Assembly (NCBI RefSeq): GCF_004337985.1
Contig: NW_021940920.1
Location: forward strand, 294,549 to 358,548
DNA length: 64,000 bases
Direction of reading: 5' to 3'
DNA from: Pyricularia pennisetigena
Taxonomy: Eukaryota; Ascomycota; Sordariomycetes; Magnaporthales; Pyriculariaceae
The notes under the pieces were generated by a model, which was given only the letters and a program-made list of their open reading frames with translations, did not search any database and was not told where the DNA came from. This document shows, one piece after another, positions 1-10,694 of the stretch. The position numbers and the translations under genes are program-made. How positions within the stretch are numbered: the stretch's first letter is position 1; each line of letters opens with the position of its first letter.

Positions 1-32
<32 letters not shown>

Positions 33-1041
33 AACGACTCAATCTTTATCCCCTTCGCTATGGCTACCAAGTGTGCATCTTACAAAGACTGTTATTGCTG
101 ACTGATACTCGTAATTAGTCGTTTCAAAACTACAGTAGTCTATCACACGGTACAAGCTGTCAAGTGAGATCTTCAGAAAGAAAAGCTGCGCGGTTGTCAG
201 TCGTTGAGTTGCAACGTGGAATTAACCTGCAAAGAGTAGGAGATGGACAGGGTTCAACGGTCCCACCGACTCAAAACGACAGAGTCACGTCCCCCCATAA
301 CACAAGGGGTTTTTGGATAAAACCCGCCATCTTTACGCTTAAAACAGACTTCTGTGGAGGGTCACACAAATGATCCTCTTACAATCCCATCTTTTTTGTT
401 TTTTTTTTTTGCAACGAAACAGTCTTTTCCTGATTCGACTTAATCGCAAACTAACATACTCTAGGTCTAGATGGGATGAGAATGCGGCCGGACAAAATCA
501 GTTCCAGTCTCAACTAAGCTTTAATGTACTTTGTGTCCAGCCGCTGCAGGGGCTTTACAGGCACACCGTCCCATGTTTTTTTTTCTTTTTCTGTCGGTGC
601 TGAGAGCGAGAAGCCCTACCGTACTTGGTGAGTGATAGGGCCACCGAATTTATCACATCGGCACAGACTGGCTATGTAGCTAGCCCCTTGGCATCCCCGT
701 AAATGGTAGTTCGTCCTGCTTTCCCAACTTCTCAAGCACCCCCGGTTCTTCGCCGAACAGGGGTGTCTGATCGTTGCTAATCCAAGGGAAGATCCGTCAT
801 GTCTCAGGCTTGACAGGCAACGGCCTTTTGGAGGTCTAGGTGCTGCTGTAGTTTCCACTTGCTCGCCTTGTCAAGTATTGGCTTCCGAGCTTGGCCGGCT
901 TTCTTTCTGCTCTTCTTTTCTTTCTTTCTTTCTTCATCCGCTTCTCGACTTATTTTGTGTTGTATTTCACCTTTCTTTGCTTTTCTTTTTCTTTTTCTCT
1001 CTTTCTTCTTTACTTTATTTCGCTTCTCTCCACGAGCCAGA
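1..1041. other. Upstream region of the first gene, no gene seen
   Basis: No convincing coding region. It opens with a run of 30 T (2-31). The last 150 bases before the start codon at 1042 are strongly pyrimidine-rich on the + strand (about 899-1020), as is common in 5' untranslated leaders of filamentous fungi. An upstream ATG at 859 is in frame with the gene, but the added stretch would be a low-complexity Phe/Leu/Ser run, so it is better read as leader. Confidence 0.6.
2..31. repeat. Homopolymer T, 30 nt
   Basis: Uninterrupted T run at the window edge; one of several 20-34 nt A or T tracts in this window. Length is likely to be uncertain in the assembly. Confidence 0.9.
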
Positions 1042-2267
1042 ATGTTGACCGTTCGCTCGTCTTTCAACCTTATTATTTTTATGCTCCTCGGCGTCCTCAG
1101 CGGCGGCGTCGAGGCGCAACGGAGAAAGGGTAATGGCGGCGGGCGCCAGACTCCTCAGCAGCAAGCTGCCCAGGTTCCCCAGGGTGTCAGCAAGGCCACC
1201 GATGGGTCCACAATCCTGGATATGACCGCTACTGTTAACGGCGCTGATCTGAGGTTCAAGATCAGCGGTCCTGCAGACCAGTTTACGGCAGCCTCGGGGG
1301 TTCAGGGTGGTGCTCAACAGTCCGGCGCGGAGGGTAAATTGGGACTGAATGTGCTGCTGCATGGAGACGGTGGACAGTCCTTCTTTGATTTCCCCAACCA
1401 GGCCGTCCAGGGTAACCTGATGGGTGTTGCTGTGCTGGCGCCGTCCGGTAAGTCTTGATTCTTCTGCCCCCGCCCCCCTTTGTTTGGGTCATACACTAAC
1501 CATGGCACTTCCCCTCGGGTTTAGTGAATCTTCTCTGGGGCAACCGGAAGGGCCAGCCGGCCGGTAATGATCGTCCCGATGGCGTTGCAGACGCGCAGGC
1601 AGTCAATGACTTGATCCTGGATGTCCTCCCCCAAATGGTGGCGTTCAACAAGTCCAACGTCTTCTTCACCGGTGTTTCCGGAGGCTCCCTGACGCTTTCG
1701 GGCTTCTTCATGCCCGCGCACCTGACCAACTTCAAGGGCAACGGCGTCCTCCTCGATTGCGGAGCCCTGGCCCCGGCGGTCGATTTCAAGGATGCGGCAG
1801 CCACCCTGTCGACCACAAAGATCCACTTCCAGAGCAGCCAGCGGGAGCTCACGAGCCTGCAGCAAAGCATCCCGGAGGCCATCAAGGCTTACGAGAAGCT
1901 CGCTTCGGACGCGGGTCTCAGCAAGGACCAGATCAACGCACTGCAGACGGTGGACGCGACGCCCACCGGTGGGCACTGCGCCTTTGACGGCAAGGACTTT
2001 GTCTCGGGCATCCAGCTGATCGCCGACAACTTCAAGAACATCATGCAGGGCGGCGACGGCGCCGTCAAGGGCATCAATGCACAGACCGTGCTGAAGGGCG
2101 TCGTGGGCAACGAGAACCCCTTTGGACGCGGAGGAGGGGCTGCCACCGCGGGCGCTGCTGCGAGTGGTACTACGGGCACCAACAGGCAGACTGGGAGGAA
2201 TGCCAAGCAGGCAGGGAGGGCGGCGGCGTCGAGGCTCAGTGCTAGGGCGATGGGCCAGCTTGACTAG
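1042..2267 (+). CDS. Secreted alpha/beta-hydrolase-like protein (function unknown)
   Basis: Two exons, 1042-1447 and 1525-2267, give 382 residues. The intron has a GTAAGT donor, a CTAAC branch site at 1496-1500 and a TTTAG acceptor; the phase-1 junction restores a Val codon. The chosen ATG starts a hydrophobic signal peptide (MLTVRSSFNLIIFMLLG..., cleaved near VEA-QR), followed by a low-complexity Gly/Gln stretch. Around residue 185 lies TGVSGGSLTLSG, which resembles a nucleophile elbow (G-x-S-x-G), and the preceding text (LGLNVLLHGDGG) resembles the oxyanion loop of alpha/beta hydrolases. The C terminus (about 340-382) is a Gly/Ala/Arg-rich tail. I recall related fungal proteins carrying the uninformative label cyclin-like F-box, which this sequence does not support. 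Substrate unknown. Confidence 0.85.
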
Positions 2268-2675
2268 TGTAGATATGGACATGATTTCTCTGGTTAGCTA
2301 GGTAGATTTGGTTGCTAACAATATAATTGTTGCCCTCAATGCAAGTATTAGCCCTACGTTACAAGGAGATACCGCCCCTCGCTTTACAGCCCCAGGGCTT
2401 GACATTGCCTTTGTCGGCCGTGTTTACCGTAGCCTTGGCAGATTCTACCGCTATAGGTCTTGGCTGTTGTACGAGGCGGGAACAGTGGATGTTCCTGGTA
2501 GCTGTATTCTGGACTGGGATGGATGTAGCGACCTAATGGATTTCACGCTTGGCTGAGAAGGTGCCACAGTAAAAGACACGGGCGCCTGAAACTATGCCTT
2601 ACTCTTGCTTATTTGGGATGCCAGTCTTCTCCTTCCCTCAATGGACGCGTCTGCCCTTCAATTTAGGCAGTCAAG
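2268..2675. other. Intergenic spacer
   Basis: 408 bases between the hydrolase-like gene and the beta-helix-like gene. It must hold the terminator of the first and promoter of the second. Short open frames at 2308-2556 lack homology-like features. Nothing else seen. Confidence 0.5.
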
Positions 2676-2905
2676 ATGAGGTACGTCCCTGAAGCAAGGC
2701 AGACAGACACCTTGACTCACTTCAATCCTGAATGCTGCCAAACATTTATACAGCAACAAAAACCCAAAAGCTTTGAATGTCGCACTCGTAGCGCAGCAAA
2801 CTCTCTCTATCCCTTGCGAGGATTCCATCGGAGCCTTAGGTATCCCCATCATTGTAGTAATTTACTTTGAACTGTTCCCGTCTCTTTTTTAGCCCGCTCA
2901 CCAAC

Positions 2906-4344
2906 ATGTTTCTGCTTCTGCTCGCCGTCAAAGTTCTTGTCTGCCATCTCGCTTTGGTATCAGCAGAGGCCGTAGCAGACAGCCTGTGGCAAGACACGCA
3001 CAACGCCATCACTTTCAGTCAAGAGGAACCAATCAAGTCAGCATGGATTATCACGCCAGAAACGTCCGTCACTCGAGACGGTCGCTTCACGATAGATGCA
3101 GATGACATGGTCACCATATCTGTCCCCAATGGCACGCATTGGGATGCAGATGGGTTGGTAGTGCAAAAATCGGGCGAAAGCTCCAGCATGCTAGCTGCTG
3201 AGACCTAGGGGTCCAATGCTGCGGTGAATGTCGTCAGTGATTTGAACCTTGTCTCCCAAGGCCTTCATGATTGGAACTCACTGACATGATATAAACCATC
3301 TCAAAGGCCAGCGGTGCAAGCGCTATGCTGAGAAAGCTCGACGTCAAAACCAACAATGGCTCCATTGGCCTCTTCGCCCATGGCGATGCCTCAATTCTGT
3401 TGAGAGACTCCCATATGGTCAGCAGCGGGCCCGTCGGACACTCTGTCTTTGCGGCAGCTGGCGGCTTTATCTACATGAACAACTCATTTGCCAAAACCGC
3501 GGGCCCCCGGAGCAGTATCGCGGCTGCCTCAACTATGCTCTCCCGTATCCATATAGAGAACTCACGAGGAATCACCTTCGGTCCCGCGAGCCCGTGCCTA
3601 TTAAGTCTAGGCGGTGCTTTGAATGCCCGACAATTCAGCTGTTTCTCGTTTCAGAGCCCCTTACTTGTAGTAGACAGCACGGACGCTGTTTGGCAAGACC
3701 GCGAAGTAGTCCGTCTGGATCAAGTTGACGCCCAGGTCGGCGGACCTGCGGTCATCCTCATGTTTGACAGAACAACCCGCCTGAACGATGGACCTACACC
3801 ACAGCTGAGTTTAAGGAACACGGTTCTAGCAGGCGTCCAACCAGAAACGATTGGGATGTGGTTCGGCAATGTCAGGGGGAGGGTTGATGTGGAACAGAGC
3901 ACAATCTTCAGCAATGGTACTCTGGTCCGAGCTATCGCCAACATGCCTGTCTTGGATGACTTGAGCGGAGTCGAGGATATGCAGTCCGGAAACGAGAGTA
4001 CAGCCGTCATAATAAATGTCGTCCGGTCCTCACTTAGAGGTGACATTATGGTCAGCGGCAAGACTCTCATCGACTTGCAATTGACGGACATGTCTGAGTG
4101 GGTCGGTTCGGTCACGGCGGAACACAGTGACAGCCACGTCGACGTCAGTCTCTCTCAAAACTCGCAAATGAGGTTGACAAATCATACCCACGTCCGCAAG
4201 CTGATGGACGACGACCCGACACTCGGAAACATTGACAGTCAAGGCTTCAACCTGACCTACTGCAAGAACGTGTCTAATATCGCAGTCGCGGTTTCTGCCC
4301 TGGCAGGCGGTGGGTTTGCTGTTGGTCTACCGGTATGTGTATAA
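2906..4344 (+). pseudogene. Secreted beta-helix (adhesin-like) protein gene with in-frame TAG
   Basis: Best model: exon 2906-3232, intron 3233-3306 (GTCAGT donor, CTGAC branch site, AAAG acceptor), exon 3307-4344. The ATG at 2906 begins a signal peptide (MFLLLLAVKVLVCHLALVSA). The join is phase 0 and gives GSNAAVNV-ASGASAMLRKL, a continuous repeat-like text, but codon 101 (3206-3208) is TAG. Downstream, short repeats such as NGSIGLFAHGDASILLRDS and VFAAAGGFIYMNNS resemble rungs of right-handed parallel beta-helix (pertactin/adhesin-like) proteins; several N-glycosylation sequons are visible. Intact length would be about 454 residues. I tested introns that would remove the TAG (donors at 3153, 3157 and 3160 with its own AG as acceptor); none has a length divisible by three. 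Either a recent nonsense allele, a base error, or readthrough. An alternative start lies at 2676 (ATGAG then GTACGT), spliced to 2893. Confidence 0.6.
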
Positions 4345-5200
4345 AATATTCTTATACTTTACTTTATAACCGCACGCCTCGCTTCATTTCCACTGTGGAG
4401 GAGTAAAATACATGGGGGTTCTTGCACCTGCTGGATGCGGGGCTTAATTTTATGTCACGTAAGGGTTTTCATTGTTTGAAGATTGTGTCTCTTTTTTATT
4501 CGCTGGTTGGGCTGGCCTCGGATTGCTCGGGTGCTGACCCCATACGGTTGAATCATCTCACAACCTAACGAGGGAGGCTTGGCAGCTTGTCCGGATCTTT
4601 TTTCTTGGCAGCCAAGACGGCAAGAAAGAAGCTTAATTATGAATACGAAATAATCCTAACGAAATTACTACAGCAGGTAGCTCATCTGTTGCCTTTCGCT
4701 ACACAATGAGATGTGCATATCATCGTCTCTGCCCGCCTCGTAGCCCCGCATTACAATTACCGCTAGTGACCAATATATGTCGTCATCATCACGAAGCGGT
4801 TTCTACAAACGATGTCATACCAAAATCATGTATTCCAAAGTCCGCTTAGCTTGTTGGAGAGTTGTAGTAGTGTCTCAGGAGAGCTCACGATGAGCATATA
4901 ATCAAGGCATCTCCGCGGTAAATAAAAAAAGAAAAAATAATAAATAAAAGCCGGTCTGCCAACTGGAACTAATCTGAACTATTCCAAATTTGGCTCTTGT
5001 CAACAAGTTTAGTTCATGCGTAGCTGAGAGAGCCTAGCTTCCGACATTTTGAGAGAGACTCCCATAAAGGTCGACGTTCTACTGGGCTTGGCATCAGGGA
5101 TTCTCTTCCATCCCCCAACCCCGCCCCCATTCAATCAAAACTAACATACAATTTCTGTGGCATTTATATCAATTACTCGTCAAGAGGAAAATAATCAAAT
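4345..5200. other. Intergenic region, AT-rich, no gene seen
   Basis: 856 bases between the beta-helix-like gene and glutamate decarboxylase. A GTATGT motif at 4332 could act as a donor for one more exon of the upstream gene, but no convincing continuation was found. Contains an A-rich patch at 4922-4949. Holds the decarboxylase promoter. Confidence 0.5.
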
Positions 5201-7502
5201 ATGGTCCTCTCACGCCATGTAAGCCGCAAGCTTCTATCCATGAAAGAGAACAACAAGAGAGCAGTTACTGACCAACCGAGGCCAACTGGCTATATATAGG
5301 TGAACCCGGACGACATTGTCCAGCACCTGCACAACTCGTCGTTGCGGGAGCAGGACGGCGACGATGACGCGCGGACGCAGGCGGCGGTTGCCCACCTGAC
5401 GCCGTACGCGTCTCGCTACGCGAGCAACGTGAGCCTGCCCAAGTACAAGCTCCCCAAGGAGGGCGCCGAGGCCGACACGGTCTACTCGATGATTCGCGAC
5501 GAGCTTGACCTGGACGGGAAGCCGAATCTGAACTTGGCTAGGTAAGACTCTGAACTTGAGCTTTGGCACCTTGAGGGGAGGTCTTGGAGTTGCACAAGTG
5601 AAAAATTTGACCTCGAGCTGACTTGGATTCTTCCAAACTTTGTCCTGTGAAATAGCTTCGTGGGCACCTATCTCGAGGACAATGCTCAGAAGCTCATGGT
5701 AGAGAACATTGCCAAGAATCTCTCCGATGCGGATGAGTATCCTGCCATGATCTCGATGCATCAGCGCTGTGTGAGCATCCTGGCCCACCTCTGGAACGTC
5801 CAAGCCGGAGAGAAAGCGGTATGTTACCACTCGGAAAACCCCACGCCTACAGCCCAAGGAATCGCCAGAAAAATCTAATGAACAAAAAAAAAAAAAAAAC
5901 CTTGACAGATCGGCAGCGCCACCACTGGTTCCTCGGAAGCCATCCAGCTCGGCGGTCTCGCTATGAAGCGCAGGTGGCAGGAGGCCCGACGCGCCGCCGG
6001 CAAGGACGACAGCAAGCCCAACATCATCATGGGCGCCAACGCGCAGGTCGCGCTCGAGAAGTTTGCCCGGTACTTTGATGTCGAGGCTCGCATCCTGCCC
6101 GTGTCGGAGAAGAGCAAGTTTCGGCTCGATGCCGACATGGTCCGGGAGAACGTTGATGAGAACACCATAGGCATTTTCGTCATCTTGGGCAGCACCTACA
6201 CGGGACATTACGAGCCCGTCGAGGAGATTTCCAAAATTTTGGACAAGTCAGTAACGCATCGAAACTTTGACAATCTTGTCTTGGAAGCCGTATAAGGTAC
6301 TGACTGACACACTTGTGTCCCTCGGAGTAGATACCAGGAAGAGACTGGGCATGATATCCCAATACATGTCGATGGAGCAAGCGGTGCTTTTATTGCCCCC
6401 TTTACCCACGCTCAGGCTGGTGGGCCCAAGTGGTAAGCTTTTTATGCAAAGAATTGTCTCCAAGGTGTACCTTTAAGAGCGCTGACAAAATGAAACAAAA
6501 AAATATAGGGACTTTTCACTCCCTAGAGTCAAATCCATCAACACCTCGGGCCACAAGTACGGCCTCGTGACCGCCGGCGTGGGCTGGATCGTGTGGCGTG
6601 ACGAGTCCTACCTCCCCAAGCACCTCATCTTCGAGCTGCACTACCTGGGCGGCACAGAGGAGTCGTACACGCTAAACTTCTCCCGACCCGGCGCCCAAGT
6701 CATCACCCAGTACTTCAACCTCGTCCACCTGGGCTTCTCCGGCTACCGGGCCATCATGGAGAACTGTCTGGCCAACGCGAGGCTGCTGTCCAAGTCTCTC
6801 GAAGCGACAGGATGGTACACTTGCGTATCCGAAATCCACCGCCCCGCCGAGAGGACCGGTTCCGACGAAAAAGACATCCAGCCCCTGGCACGGCGGCAGT
6901 CGAGCATGAAGGAAGATGCAGCGCCCGAGGAGGGCAAGGCGACGCTGGACAGCATAGCGCACAGCGTCAAGTCGGCAGCTAAGTCGGTGACCGAAGGACG
7001 ACACGGCAGCGGCGCCAACGGCAAGCAGGCGGCCGTGACGCCGGGGCGTTCCCAAGATACGTCTGCCGACTACGTGGCCGGCCTGCCGGTGGTGGCATTT
7101 CGCTTCTCGGACGAGTTCCAGCGCGAATATCCACACGTTAAGCAGGAGACGGTGTCGGTGCTCCTGCGCGCGCGCCAGTGGATCATACCAAACTACGCGC
7201 TGCCGCCCAACGAGGAGAAGAGAGAGATCCTGCGCGTCGTGGTCCGCGAGAGCATGTCGCTGGACCTAATCGACAGGCTTCTGTCCGACATTTGCGAGGT
7301 GACGCAGAAGCTGATGGACGATGATGAGATCGACATCGGCGTCTTGCAAGGGAACAGACACAAGGGGCCATGGACCAAGGCTGATGTGAGCAAAGACGGG
7401 AGAGACCAGGCCAAGAAGGAAAGACAAGACCGGAAGAAGCACCATCAGGCTACCGGTAGGACGGGCAGGATGGAAACTGGCATTCACAGGTCGACCTGTT
7501 AG
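5201..7502 (+). CDS. GAD1: Glutamate decarboxylase (PLP-dependent)
   Basis: Converts L-glutamate to GABA and CO2, in the cytosol. Six exons: 5201-5218, 5300-5541, 5656-5818, 5909-6246, 6331-6432, 6509-7502; total 618 residues, with all phases consistent. The N terminus MVLSRHV-NPDD and the text YASRY...[11 protein letters not shown] are typical of the family. The cofactor site is clear: [10 protein letters not shown] binds PLP phosphate, [13 protein letters not shown] carries the Asp that pairs with the pyridine N, and INTSGHKYG holds the Schiff-base lysine (about K304). First coding exon is only 18 nt. Residues about 400-475 ([12 protein letters not shown] to TSADYVAG) are a low-complexity charged insertion in the C-terminal small domain, making the protein longer than the roughly 500-residue norm. 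The intron at 5819-5908 carries a long A tract. Confidence 0.95.
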
Positions 7503-8156
7503 ATTAGCTGCGCTTTGGCGTGTGGCGGTGATGGTGACCACGCGCGGGACGAATGACTTCAGGTCTTCCTAGGTAGTAATTCAAATCGACAGGATGTTGG
7601 AAATGTAACCAATCTCCTTTTTCACGACGGCGCAAATCGACGCCAGCACTTACGTCTTCTCTGTCGATATTCGACCATGCCAAGCTCTTCGCCAGGCAGA
7701 CACCCCAGCCTTTTCATGTTCAGCGTTGGCTTCCCGGCACGGGTACACACCCCGGAGACTGCAGTCGCTAGCTCGAATTGCCGGCGTGACCACCGAGTGT
7801 AGTTAAACAGTCCGTTTCTTGACCAATGAGTTAGCTTCCATTACCGGGTGTCGATCCCTGCCTTGCCTATCGTGGGCTGTTATAGAAAATATGCCTCCAC
7901 ATAATGCTGACAATAACCCCCCAAGACACGTTTGGCCGCGTGGAGCTGAGAGCTACACCTTATCGCAACATTCCTGTCGTTTTCGAAAGAATGGGAGGAG
8001 TATAAATGACGGGTGAAAGCTCCATGTTTTCATAATGGGGTCTTGATGTGTAGTGGTTGTTTGGGCGAAACTCGTATTCATATTGAACCACCCTTATAAC
8101 CCATATATCATTTCATTAGCCCAGCATTCTTATCCTTTGCAATCCTAAAAAAAAAG
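7503..8156. other. Intergenic region with FAD-oxidase promoter
   Basis: 654 bases. No gene seen. Contains the TATA-like element described separately near 8001. Confidence 0.5.
8001..8007 (+). promoter_or_regulatory. TATA-like element before FAD oxidase
   Basis: TATAAAT lies about 150 bases upstream of the ATG at 8157, in a GC-richer setting (GGGAGGAG before it), a plausible core-promoter distance for a filamentous fungus. Confidence 0.4.
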
Positions 8157-10241
8157 ATGCTTCTGCCGTTGATATTGGCCCGCATTGTACCGGTCCTTGC
8201 AGCGCACGTCTCTGCAGAGAAGCACAAGAGGCAAGCGTCAAGGTGCAAAGCTATTCCCGGCACCCAGGAATGGCCGTCCGAGGAGCAGTGGCAGACATTC
8301 AACACCTCACTGGGAGGTCGACTGATTCGACCAACTCCTCCGGGTGCGATCTGCCATCCAGACCAGCCCTCTTATAACGCCGAGCGTTGTGCTGCAGTCC
8401 AGGGCGGCGGCTGGCAGGGCTTTGCCCTCCACGTGAACGACCCGGTTTCCATGATGGGCAACACCTGGACGAACGACTCCTGCCTGCCTGATCCAAGCCT
8501 TCCATGCAGCGGCAGTGGGTATCCAGTCTATGTCGTCAACGCATCGGATGTTGAGCACGTTCAACTTGGTGTCAAATTTGGTAGGTTCTTGCCGAGCTTG
8601 ACATGATACTGTTGTGCTCCAACTTGGCCAGCTGACCGCTTCCGATCATAGCCAAGAAGCACAATATTCGACTCGTAGTCAAAGCGACAGGACATGATTA
8701 TGTCGGTCGCTCTGTGGCGCCAAACTCGCTGTCGATATGGACGCACCACCTCACAGGGATGCAGCACCACTCTGCAGGCAGTTTCAAACCAAAATGTTGT
8801 AGCAACGACGATGCCGTACACGGCGGCAGTGCGATCACCGTCAAGGCTGGATCCCAGATGCAACAGGTCCACGAGTTCGCCAGTGGGTTCAACGAGGCCG
8901 TCGTTGGGGGCAGCGGAAGCACAGTAGGTGTGGGCGGGTATCTGACTGGTGGTGGACATTCTCTCTTGAGCACCGAGTATGGACTCGCCGCGGATCAAGT
9001 CCTCGAGTTGGAAATTGTGACTCCGACAGGAGATACAAAGGTGCTCAACGAGTGCAACAACGAGGAACTGTTTTGGGCGGTGCGAGGAGTAAGTGTTTCG
9101 CATCAAGATTCGTACTGCTTTGTTGTCGGAGACTGACATCAGATTCGAACGACCAAGGGAGGAGGTTCGACCTTTGGTATCATCACTTCAGCCACCATCA
9201 AAACATATCCGACGCCTCAGATCAGCTCCCTAACAGTTGCTTTGCTACAAAACCCCGCCCTCCCAAACAACCAAACGGTCATCTGGGACGTATTAGCATA
9301 CGTTTTGAGTGAGATGCCTCGACTAAGCAAAGCTGGAATTTCGGGGTACTTGTATCCCGTAGTCAACCTCACAGTCCCTCAGTTTGGTATCGATGGGCCC
9401 ATCACAGGATTGTTCGGTATCGTCACCATCCCGGGCGGAAGTAATGGCAGTGCCGCCATCCCTTGGCAGCCCATCGATGCCTACATCCAAGCCAACTGGC
9501 CTGGCTTGTTCCTGAACGTCAACCAAGTGGAGCATTACAGTAGCTTTTGGGACTGGATCCAGGGTCACTTTGACTCTAACCCGGTGGGCGATAACGGGCT
9601 TGCCGGCAGCTGGCTTCTTGACGAACAAGCGCTCACTGGAGACCGGGAGAGGCTCAAAGATGCCTTTCAGCACTTTGCGGTCCGGGGATGGGCGACACTG
9701 CATCTGGTCGCCGGCAAGGGCGTCAGGGATGCAGAGCTGACAGGCGGCGGAAACTCAGTGTTGCCTGCTTGGAGGAGGGCTTATGTCCATGCCAGTGAGT
9801 ACACTACTTGTTCTACTCTGTCGACATGACTGAGCTTATCGGGTGCTGCAATGCTTACACCAAATCCTTTCGAACCAAAAGCTTGTGGAGTTGGGTTCCC
9901 GCCGCTGAATGCAACTGCCAAAGCCGAGGGCATCAAAGCAATCGACCGAAGCGTGGCAGCCCTGAGGGAGCTCGCGCCGGACATGGGAGCGTACATGAAC
10001 GAGGTGAGCAGCCCAGCTATTCGCCATCACGAAACAGAATGCTGACGAAGAAAAATGATGTGATTTGTGGTTGCAGGCAAATGCATACGAGCCAGACTTT
10101 CAGAGAGCTTTCTGGGGCTCAAACTATGACCGACTACAGTCTATAAAGAGAGCTGTCGATCCAGATGACATCTTTTGGTGTCATCCTTGTGTGGGGAATG
10201 AGCGCTGGAGGGAATTGGATGGCAAGCTCTGCCGCGTTTGA
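8157..10241 (+). CDS. Secreted FAD-binding oxidase, berberine-bridge-like (VAO family)
   Basis: Five exons: 8157-8580, 8652-9088, 9158-9794, 9882-10003, 10077-10241; 594 residues. A signal peptide (MLLPLILARIVPVLAAHVSA) leads into an FAD_binding_4 (PCMH) domain. KATGHDYVGRS at about residue 151-161 carries the His (about H156) that binds the flavin covalently in this family, and GGYLTGGGHSLLS and GGGSTFGIITSAT are the usual FAD-contact loops. The C-terminal BBE domain is seen in ANAYEPDFQRAFWGSNYDRL...VDPDDIFWCHPCVG. The second covalent Cys of bicovalent members (usually GNCPTVG) is replaced here: GGSGSTVG. Two acceptors 15 nt apart fit the exon-3 start (9142 or 9157), and two fit exon 4 (9881 or 9890). 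Such enzymes oxidise alcohols, sugars or secondary metabolites; substrate unknown. Confidence 0.9.
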
Positions 10242-10694
10242 GCTGTGGGTGTGCATGTACTAGTAGGCCCGTAGGGTAGATTATTGGTTCCTGGCTCCCT
10301 CAAGCTGTAGCAGGTACCGTAATTAATCACGTTTTCCGCACTGATCCTACTCACGGATCGGATCCCCGCAACTACTGCAGGTCAAGCGGGCCACGGACCC
10401 TTGCAATCTTGGCCCTTGGCAATGTATGGCGCGAGGGGAACGTCACCAGGCCATCAGGGTTCCTGCCTGAAGTTCCGACAGCAATCTGCACTCTAGCTGC
10501 AGGAGCTCTAAACTATAGGTACCTACCTACCTGCCTGAATGCCGCCACACAGTAAATCGGTTGGCTTCCTTTAAAAACGCCGCTGCCATTATTTTTCCAT
10601 TCTGACACGTCTATAGTTCTGTTAGCACTCCTACAATGAACTGGCCGTCATAAATCCCATCTCATTACATTCATTACTTCATCAGAACAATACC
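10242..10694. other. Intergenic spacer with promoter of the metallophosphoesterase
   Basis: 453 bases. No gene seen. A TTTAAAAA element near 10570, about 125 bases before the next ATG, could be the TATA-like box. Confidence 0.4.

Noticed and set aside
5234..6208. 324-codon minus-strand ORF
   Set aside because: Antisense shadow spanning exons and introns of glutamate decarboxylase.
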